This document shows, piece after piece, positions 1 through 6,100 of a DNA stretch of 13,422 nt. How positions within the stretch are numbered: position 1 is the stretch's first letter; the number at the start of each line of letters is the position of its first letter. The notes beneath the pieces are model-generated. The model was not told the origin of the DNA. It did no database searches and saw only the letters and a list, made by a program, of their open reading frames with translations. Source of the stretch: Planctomycetaceae bacterium (GTDB lineage Bacteria > Planctomycetota > Planctomycetia > Pirellulales > Pirellulaceae). Location: the NCBI GenBank assembly GCA_005773145.1, contig SXHS01000315.1, positions 1 to 13,422 of the forward strand, written 5' to 3'. Position numbers and translations under genes: made by a program.

Positions 1-140
1 CGAAGCACAGACTTCGGCGGCGTTTGCTGCGGGAGGAGGTCCCTAGTAGGACCGAGTCGCCCCCCTTAGCAGGTTTGATGAGAGTTTAATTCCCGAAGCC
101 CTGCTCGTCTTCGGCGACTCCAAGGCTGATTTCACCAGCC
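1..140. other. Candidate structured RNA or leader (four perfect helices)
   Basis: No protein gene is visible here. The stretch contains several perfect inverted repeats: 1-5 with 12-16 (CGAAG/CTTCG), 38-42 with 49-53 (GGTCC/GGACC), 54-61 with 113-120 (GAGTCGCC/GGCGACTC, 8 bp) and, nested inside the last, 68-73 with 100-105 (AGCAGG/CCTGCT). The 38-53 hairpin abuts the 8-bp stem with no unpaired base, so the two could stack. A weaker hairpin follows at 124-128/136-140. Since all neighbours are on the minus strand, this could be the leader of the next minus-strand gene beyond the left edge, or a free RNA. I do not recognise a known family. RNase P, SRP and tmRNA signatures were looked for and not found. 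The strand cannot be decided from perfect Watson-Crick stems. Confidence 0.35.
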
Positions 141-167
141 GATAGCCGAACCGACTGTTTTGCCCAC

Positions 168-180
168 AGGCTGGAAGCCT
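168..180 (-). terminator. Short hairpin just past the hypothetical gene, weak terminator candidate
   Basis: AGGCT and AGCCT (168-172/176-180) form a 5-bp stem with a 3-base loop, 12 bases after the stop codon of the gene ending at 193. On the minus strand it is followed by GTGGGCAAAAC, without a T-run, so intrinsic termination is doubtful. It could equally be a remnant of a dispersed palindrome. Confidence 0.25.
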
Positions 181-192
181 AGGCCACTGGGG

Positions 193-498
193 CTACGCCG
201 CACGCTGATGCTCGTCGCGAGGCGAAACCTCGACTGCCAATGTATCCGCTGCCACCACCCGCACAACTTGCCCATCCGCTCCATAGAACTTAATCTGGTT
301 CTCCTCGATGAACCACACGGCCTGAAAACGGTCGCACTGAAACCGATGGCCGCAATAAGCCCCATCACGGATCAAAACGGTCTCTCGCATCGCGGACGCA
401 TGGGGCGCGCCAAGCTGCTCCAGCTTTTCCCGAATCGCCACCCGAACACGCTCGGAACGGTTTTCTCGCCGAGCATCCGCCACGCTAATTTCGGGCAT
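193..498 (-). CDS. Small conserved-looking hypothetical protein (101 aa)
   Basis: Function unknown. The first ~35 residues are charged and probably helical (Arg/Glu-rich). The second part contains a compact block around residues 40-80 with RETVLIRDGAYCGHRF and AVWFIEENQIKFYG. That looks like a small beta-rich domain, and I associate similar sequences with hypothetical proteins of planctomycetes (recollection, not a search). There is no signal peptide or membrane segment, so it is probably cytoplasmic. A single Cys (residue 49) sits in the best-conserved-looking block. The ATG at 496-498 is preceded in frame by a stop five codons upstream, so no longer start exists. No good Shine-Dalgarno is close: GGAAG lies about 15 bases upstream. 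The gene stands alone behind the hairpin-rich spacer 499-668. An opposite-strand reading frame over 160-528 looks like random low-complexity Pro/Arg sequence, which favours this strand. Confidence 0.75.
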   Translation of the reverse strand: MPEISVADARRENRSERVRVAIREKLEQLGAPHASAMRETVLIRDGAYCGHRFQCDRFQAVWFIEENQIKFYGADGQVVRVVAADTLAVEVSPRDEHQRAA

Positions 499-540
499 AG
501 TAGGCAGCCATCACTTCCCGTGGTTTGAATCACGCTAACA

Positions 541-581
541 TCTTGCTAGCGGCCGATCGGCCAACGCCAGCGAACGGCTGG
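541..581. repeat. Palindrome and hairpin in the lectin-hypothetical spacer
   Basis: GGCCGATCGGCC (551-562) is a perfect 12-bp palindrome. Five bases later CCAGC/GCTGG (567-571/577-581) form a 5-bp stem with a 5-base loop. Just to the left is GCTAGCGGC (545-553), a 9-mer also present in the palindrome at 3122-3133. The 170-bp spacer 499-668 otherwise holds only the larger hairpin at 599-630. No clear promoter for the gene at 193-498 was recognised in it. Confidence 0.5.
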
Positions 582-598
582 TCCCATTGGCAATCACA

Positions 599-630
599 CG
601 GCTTGGCCCATTCGTTTCACGGCCAAGCCG
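599..630 (-). terminator. 10-bp perfect stem-loop after the lectin gene
   Basis: CGGCTTGGCC (599-608) and GGCCAAGCCG (621-630) form a perfect 10-bp stem with a 12-base loop, about 38 bases past the stop codon of the lectin-fold gene in its direction of transcription. This is the strongest hairpin in the window. The base of the stem is followed on the minus strand by TGTGATTGCC, so the usual U-tract is absent. It may act as an mRNA 3'-end stabiliser or a U-less terminator. Confidence 0.5.
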
Positions 631-668
631 GCAGTGTCAATGATCGGAAGATTCAGCTGCTCCGCTTG

Positions 669-1661
669 CTACCACCTGAGATCGCCGTTGACTTCGTCAA
701 AGGTGACACAACCGGTCCACGCGCGATCGGGGCGACGAGCGGCCCAAAATCCCATTAGGCTGGCCAATACGGGAAGCCATGTCCCGGCGGGCTCGGGCAC
801 CACGACCACGTTGGCCTGGATGGATCCAGTTGGCGTGTTGACCACAATTGGGACAAATGCCGACGTCGACAAACCGCTGGCGTACCTCGCAATCTGAAAC
901 TGGCCAGCCACGCTAGAAGCGCCACTGTTCAAGTTCCAGGTCTCGCGCCCGTTCTGATACGATTGGCTCCAAGTAGTTCCCGTTGGTCCGTCGATTACTC
1001 CATTGGCGAATCGATCGATCGAAAGGGCCTGTGGCCCGCCGATCTCCCAGCCCGTAACAGCATTCCCTCGAGTATCCAACGCCAGTAGTCCCGTTGTCGC
1101 ATTGTAGGTGAACAGCGCCGATGACATACTAGTCGTTGCAGGAAACTCCACCACGTAGCCGTAACGATTACTCGCCCCCTGGTCATTCCAACGGTCGCGA
1201 AGCCCCCAATTCAACATGACATAGTCCTCGCCGAAGAAATCATTCGGCTCATTCGTGGCCCACGCCGTATAGGTAACCGGCTCGCCTGTGACCCAAACCC
1301 ATCCCGCTGTTGAGGATCCGCCGCTCAGCTTCTTGGATTCTTGGCCACCAAATTGCTCATTGTCTGTCAAACCGATCCAGGCCTTGGGATCAAACAGCCG
1401 ATCGGGGATCAGCGATTGGATGAATGTGTTCTCATTTTCGCTGGTGATCGACACCAGATGCCCCCCACGGCCGTTATAGCTGCGCAATGCCGCGTCCGAC
1501 CGTGCTTCGCTCCAAGTCATTTTGCGGTCGATGAATTCGTAGTAGTGTCCATTGCCGCCAACCGTTTGGCTCCACTGCACAGGAGTTGCCTGGGCTGCTG
1601 GTGCCCAGACCGCTGCCACCAACAATACCCAGCAAGCCGCCAAAATCCATGGATGTTTCAT
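669..1661 (-). CDS. Secreted C-type-lectin-fold protein with PEP-CTERM sorting signal (330 aa)
   Basis: An exported, probably surface-bound carbohydrate- or ligand-binding protein. Residues 1-25 are a signal peptide: MKHP, a hydrophobic core and cleavage after AQA. Residues ~37-173 are a C-type lectin domain, with GGHLVSI (66-72), WIGL (95-98), a Trp-rich WVWVTGEPVTYTAW stretch, EPND (138-141), a WND motif (158-160) and closing YVVEF. EPN and WND are the classical calcium and sugar ligand positions, so calcium-dependent binding is plausible. Residues ~180-285 form a second beta-rich domain often seen before PEP-CTERM tails. The C-terminus has VPEP (288-291), a short hydrophobic helix and RR (309-310), as in proteins processed by exosortase. 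Unusually, 20 residues follow the arginines. Start: the ATG at 1659-1661 has AGGGG 7 bases upstream and begins the signal peptide. An in-frame upstream ATG at 1850 would add 63 Arg-rich residues and is rejected. No exosortase gene is in the window. Confidence 0.88.
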   Translation of the reverse strand: MKHPWILAACWVLLVAAVWAPAAQATPVQWSQTVGGNGHYYEFIDRKMTWSEARSDAALRSYNGRGGHLVSITSENENTFIQSLIPDRLFDPKAWIGLTDNEQFGGQESKKLSGGSSTAGWVWVTGEPVTYTAWATNEPNDFFGEDYVMLNWGLRDRWNDQGASNRYGYVVEFPATTSMSSALFTYNATTGLLALDTRGNAVTGWEIGGPQALSIDRFANGVIDGPTGTTWSQSYQNGRETWNLNSGASSVAGQFQIARYASGLSTSAFVPIVVNTPTGSIQANVVVVPEPAGTWLPVLASLMGFWAARRPDRAWTGCVTFDEVNGDLRW

Positions 1662-1668
1662 CGTAGTG

Positions 1669-1673
1669 CCCCT
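1669..1673 (-). promoter_or_regulatory. Ribosome binding site that sets the lectin gene start
   Basis: AGGGG on the minus strand, 7 bases before the ATG at 1661. It selects this start over the more distant ATG at 1850. Confidence 0.6.
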
Positions 1674-1870
1674 ATCGTCGTTAATGATCAAAAACTTCCA
1701 GGCCCTAACGGACCCAGTCCGCGCGCACCGCGAGCGCAGCGGCATTCGCCGAATTAATTTCACGGAAATCCTGGGCCGACCACTCCAACAGGATGCCAAA
1801 CGCGGAGACCGTGGGGCGCGCAACAGCAAACGCCAAAGATCAAACCACAACTCGGAACATCAGTCAGGAG

Positions 1871-1907
1871 CGGCCTATAGCTTCAGGCCGAGAAGGACCG
1901 GAGTCCT
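1871..1907. repeat. Two tandem hairpins in the rimI-lectin spacer
   Basis: CGGCCT/AGGCCG (1871-1876/1885-1890, 8-base loop) is followed three bases later by AGGAC/GTCCT (1894-1898/1903-1907, 4-base loop CGGA). Neither is followed by a T-run on either strand. They could be an untranslated-region structure upstream of the lectin gene or part of a dispersed palindromic element. Confidence 0.45.
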
Positions 1908-2232
1908 GTAAGATTTAGCGCACTAGTCGCACACCGTTCTGACTGATTGACTGGACACGACTCAACGGAAACAACCACCGGAGCCACTCAGGCCGCCAAC
2001 ACAGCGACCGCCAACATAGAGTTCACGTCTGCCACACCTTGGCCATCGACACGCCCCGCCGGTTGCCACCAGTTTAGCGAATTGCACCAACCCGTCAAGG
2101 GGCGGCGCGAAAAAATCCGAAAAAGTAGGGGTACCGCAGGGAATCTTGCCTGGGGGCCCTATTGGTCGGCGAGCCTCGGGGGGTTTGTCCTATTCGATCG
2201 GTTTTTCAACAACGCACCGATATGGACTCTGA

Positions 2233-2348
2233 GGGGCAAAGCCCCGCGGTTGGCACGGCACAAGTCAAGCTGGGGTTTAGGGGAGCAGCCGAAAAACCCC
2301 GAGACGTAAGCGACGAGTCAGCGAACGCCCCAAGACCGCCACGCGGTC
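2233..2348. repeat. Cluster of three perfect hairpins downstream of rimI
   Basis: In order: GGGGC-AAA-GCCCC (2233-2245); GGGGTTT/AAACCCC (2272-2278/2294-2300, 15-base loop); GACCGC-CAC-GCGGTC (2334-2348). They begin 43 bases past the rimI stop in its transcription direction, so any could help end or protect the rimI transcript, though none has a canonical T-tract on the minus strand. Their density and the flanking GC-rich sequence also fit a dispersed non-coding repeat family. That reading rests on general impressions of planctomycete spacers and was not tested. Confidence 0.45.
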
Positions 2349-2390
2349 GAGGCCGTGGCCCCACCCACTTGGCCAATTTTTTTGGGGGGC

Positions 2391-2909
2391 CTAGCCCGCC
2401 ATGCGGTTAGCCGCATTGGGGGGAGATACGCTCGCATCGGAAGCGATCAACTGATACTGCATCAGGTAGGCGTCCTCCGCCGTATCTTCGTAAAAATCTC
2501 TGAGCAACGTGATGGCTCGGAACGACTGGGAGCGAAAGAAGAACTGCGCGGGCAGATTCGTTTCGCGGACCTCCAACATGATGCGAGCACGCCGTTGCAA
2601 CGACAACTTGCTGATCAATTTCTGGATCATTTGCCCGCCGACTCCCGCGCGGCGGAAGTCCTCGTGCACGCAGAAATTCAGGATTTGCAGTCGGGACTTA
2701 TGCAATTCATAGATCATAAATCCAACCACGCGATCCTCGCATTCCGCGACCATGCCGATGCAGTTTCGCTGTCTTAAGCAACGAATAAAATCTTCCTCGC
2801 ACCAAGGAAACTCGAAGCTTTCATGCTCGATCCGCAGTACCTCCGGCATGTCGCGGCGGATCATCCAACGTATATGCACACGAAGTCGCTGTTTACCTTC
2901 CGTACTCAT
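2391..2909 (-). CDS. rimI: Ribosomal protein S18 alanine N-acetyltransferase RimI (GNAT, 172 aa)
   Basis: A cytoplasmic GNAT enzyme. RimI transfers acetyl from acetyl-CoA to the N-terminal alanine of ribosomal protein S18. Supporting features: IEHESFEFPW (27-36), matching the family's N-terminal 'FPW' block; the acetyl-CoA pyrophosphate loop RRAGVG (86-91, R/Q-x-x-G-x-G); LEVRETN (112-118), with the family's general-base Glu at 113; and a C-terminal DFYEDTAEDAYLM block. The position of the general-acid Tyr of Salmonella RimI (12 residues after that Glu) is Phe125 here, in FFFRSQSF where most RimI have LYxxxGF. At 172 aa it is slightly longer than the ~150 of enterobacterial RimI, with a ~15-residue tail. 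The start has AGGGAG six bases upstream. It stands alone, not next to tsaB/tsaD. A different protein-acetyltransferase specificity is possible. Confidence 0.85.
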   Translation of the reverse strand: MSTEGKQRLRVHIRWMIRRDMPEVLRIEHESFEFPWCEEDFIRCLRQRNCIGMVAECEDRVVGFMIYELHKSRLQILNFCVHEDFRRAGVGGQMIQKLISKLSLQRRARIMLEVRETNLPAQFFFRSQSFRAITLLRDFYEDTAEDAYLMQYQLIASDASVSPPNAANRMAG

Positions 2910-2987
2910 ATGCGTCTCCCTGCCTCATGCAACCGACTCACACGCGCCGCCCATCGAACTCGGCCGCATCCTCGCCGCCGCGTCACC

Positions 2988-3008
2988 CCACGACTGGCTC
3001 CCTCGTGG
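2988..3008. repeat. Hairpin upstream of rimI
   Basis: CCACGA/TCGTGG (2988-2993/3003-3008) form a 6-bp stem with a 9-base loop, 79 bases before the rimI start. It lies in the 264-bp spacer between the giant operon and rimI, and could belong to the rimI leader. No clear promoter was recognised in the spacer, where at least one is expected. Confidence 0.35.
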
Positions 3009-3121
3009 AAGAAAGGAAGTTAACACATGGCGCCAGAACTGCCAAGATGAACTAAAGCGGGTGGAGAACACCTACGGAAGCCAGTGGCGCCCGGCCCCAT
3101 TGGGAAAATTCGCCCCCGGAG

Positions 3122-3133
3122 GCCGCTAGCGGC
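3122..3133 (-). terminator. 12-bp palindrome past the giant operon, weak terminator candidate
   Basis: GCCGCTAGCGGC is a perfect 12-bp palindrome 40 bases after the TAA of the 1922-residue protein gene. As RNA it could make a short stem, but there is no adjacent T-run; the nearest T-rich piece on the minus strand (GAATTTTCCC) begins about 10 bases later. It shares GCTAGCGGC with 545-553, so it may instead be a dispersed palindrome. Confidence 0.25.
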
Positions 3134-3173
3134 GGCTGGACTCTCCTTGAGGGGCGGTCGGCGGACACGCCAA

Positions 3174-6100
3174 TTAGCGAAAACGCCAGCCCAGCATGAG
3201 GCTCAACATGACGATGCCCCAACCCAGTAGGTCGGCATTTCCTAATACGACCGTTGCTAGTCCCAGCAACACCCCCCCCACATGGAGCCAGCGCAGCATC
3301 CATTCCACGGGCAGCGGTCGCGACAGGAACAGTGCGCCAACGGCCGACACAACGACGGTTAGTCCGGCCCATGTTGCGGGGGCCCAGCCCCAATTCGGCA
3401 CCGACAGCGACCTGGCGCGCGCGCGTTGCACATCGCACCGAACTTCCGCCGTTGTAACATCTAACAGAGTAGGGGTCGGAGGCCGCTCCACGTCGGTGCC
3501 GATGACGTTTTTACCCGAGGTGTAAACCACCTCGAGACGTCGTGGCATGGCGGTGCGCCCCACGTCGAACTGCCATTGTGAACCGCGCATCCAAACTGGG
3601 TTCGCCGGTATCCCATCCAACCGGACGTGGACCAGCTGGCAATCATGTGGCAATTCCATCGAGAATCGCGTCCGGTTCGCCGGTACCAGATCCCACGTCA
3701 TGGTCCCGGCGTAACTCCCATCCTCCATGACGCGCATCGAGCCTACGGCAGTCGCATGTGGCTCACCTTCGCGCCTGATGCCTTTCAGAATCTGCGGTTC
3801 CCCCGGCAAGGGCACATGAAAGGCCTCAAGCAAATCCTCGTCGCCGCCAACCATTGCGGGTAGCGACGTCGGTTCGAGTCCCTGCCAATCCCAGGATACG
3901 GGACGGCCCCCTGGCACTAAGCGAGTCGGTACGATCAACCAATGTTCGCGCACTGCCACGTCGCGTGATACCAGTTGCGGAACTTCAATTGCCTGGTTTT
4001 CGGCCGTGCGAATGTCGGTCTCCAAGGACAGCTGCCCGGTCCCCTCCAGCGGTTGGGTCGGCCATACAATCCATCGATTCCTCCCCTGACCCGACATCGA
4101 CACCCCTTGCACCGTCCCCTGAAATCCGTCGATGCGAAACTTCCCAGTCCACGCAGCGGGCAATTCAAAACGCAACTGATCGACAACACCGCTCGTGATG
4201 TCATAGAACAACGTCGCACGCAAGCGCCATCCATCTTCATGGGGAAACAAGCGCGTCTGCATCGTCGCTTCCGCGTTCACCGGTTGCGGTGCAACTCGCA
4301 TCGTCAGCGCCGGGATCTCAGAGTGAACAACGTTTCGATAGTCGGCCACCAAGCGAGTGCGCTCCCCCCATGGGATCTCCGACTCCAGGAAGAGATGGCC
4401 AGATGGCAATGCTTGATCGGCCCGTGCGCCAATGGCTTCGGCCTGACCCGCCAAAGCCACCGCAACCGACGGGCGCCGATGAACGGATAGCGATCGCTGC
4501 CTCAACACGACCCCCGGCAACCCGACGGAGCTGAGTGGCCGTGGAGCCGCCATGGGGGATGGCATCCGCGCCCGCACCTCAAATCGGCCCTCCCCCTGCC
4601 ACGCCGAGGCCAGAAAAAACACCATGGCTCCCTCTCGATTGCGCGACCAGCGAGTGATGGGAATTGGCCGACCGGCAAACTCGCCAACACTCAGCTTCGC
4701 CTCGATCACTTGCCAATCCCCAGGCACTCTCCAGGGAATCTGATAGGTCCCATCACCTCGCACGGTCAAATGGGCACGCCATTGTATCTCCGTGATATCC
4801 ATATCAGCGAGAAAAGCCACATGATCATCCCCTTCGATGGACGGATTCGCTGCGGTGACCGAAGCAAGCGACAACGGCCGTGCATTCGCATCCGCAGTGG
4901 TTTCCAAACGCGGTTGGGGCAGGCTCGCGTCCTCAACACCCCGTGGGGCGCGCGTGGCCCAACTTAAAGACATACGAGTTGTCGGCCCCAGCCGAATGGG
5001 GCGATCAGGGGATGGCGTTAAGCTCCAAGTGCCGTGCTGATCGTCCCGCACTTTAACGGAGGGGGCGCCCGTTGGCAGCCGTAACCTCAACTCGGTTTGC
5101 ACCACACGTGGCAACGCCAATTCGATCCGCTGCCCGTGCAACTCGCGGTGTACCACGGGTTGCAGGTGCAATTCGACCTGGTGGTCGCCGTCCGCCGGCA
5201 TGTGAATTCGCAGCGAGTGGCCTGTAGGGTCCCACGAGGCACGGCAGGGTTCGCCATTCAACCGTACACCGGGCTCGACCAAATGGGCGCTGCCCGGAAG
5301 CCACGGCAGAACCATGTCGACTGCCGGACGCATCGTGCGCACCTGCAGAACAGCGGTCCAGGTGCGGGGATTCAGCGTCGCATTCTGGTCAATAAGCTGC
5401 AGGTCTCCCTCGTAATGAGCCGCCAAGATTTTCCAGGCAGTCGAGTCGACCGCCTCGGCGCGGGCCCAACGATCGAGCGGCGTTTGCCATGAACGTGGCA
5501 CGAAAACGAAATTGCCTACGGGCTGTTGTTGCGAGTCCACCGGAATCAAGACACGGTCCTCCGCCGACGCGGCATGCAACGCAACGGGCAAGCCGAGAAT
5601 CACGCCCCCAGCAAACGTGGCCACCACCAGAGCCCGAGTGGTTTTTTCCGCCAGGACCTCGTGCATGGCGGTTGGATGGGGCAGCGACGGCGTGGCGTTC
5701 CAATGCAGAATTTCGACCGTCACCCGGGACAACACGAGGCCGGCCAAGCCCCCCAACACAAACGGTACGCAAGGAGCTGGCACCAGCCAGCCCACGGCGG
5801 CCACAGCACCCGCCAGACCCACGAGCCGACTGAGCGTTATGCGGCCCCATCGACAACCGATCCCCCATATTCCGAGCAACGTGCATCCTCCCCATAAACG
5901 TGTTACGTCCGTGCGGTACACGCGACAATGCAGCGTGGGGGCCGACGTCCAGCACACCGCCTGGGCGACAATTCGATCGCCAAGCACGCGCGGCAATGGT
6001 GTGGTTGCCTTTGCGCTGTTGGGGCTGTCGAGTCGAGCAAACACGTCGGAGTTTGGCTCGAATTGAAATCGGTCCGGCAATTGAAAAAACCAACCGCGAT

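Larger units (their letters stand above)
1662..2390. other. 729-bp spacer between rimI and the lectin gene, no convincing gene
   Basis: Reading frames here on the plus strand (for example 1947-2309 and 2162-2410) give compositionally odd Arg/Pro/Ser-rich peptides without ribosome binding sites. I take the segment as non-coding. It contains paired hairpins at 1871-1907, an A-rich stretch with AAAAAATCCGAAAAA (2110-2124), and three more hairpins at 2233-2348. The promoter of the lectin gene should lie near its right-to-left upstream side (about 1680-1760), but no convincing -35/-10 pair was recognised. Confidence 0.6.

Noticed and set aside
88..120. tmRNA-like tag on the minus strand (GAGTC, then codons for Ala-Glu-Asp-Glu ending at TAA)
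   Set aside because: The would-be tag ends Gly-Phe-Gly-Asn rather than Ala-Ala, the resume codon would be locked in an 8-bp stem, and no tRNA-like 5' or 3' end is found nearby.
1662..1850. 63-residue N-terminal extension of the lectin-fold protein
   Set aside because: Arg-rich sequence in front of a perfect signal peptide, while the inner ATG has its own ribosome binding site.
1947..2410. Plus-strand reading frames of 120 and 82 residues in the rimI-lectin spacer
   Set aside because: Low-complexity Arg/Pro/Ser peptides, no ribosome binding site, overlap with hairpins and with each other; likely chance in GC-rich DNA.
2401..2416. ATGCGG-TTAG-CCGCAT hairpin at the very end of rimI
   Set aside because: It lies within the last codons of the gene and has no T-run; it may be incidental to coding.
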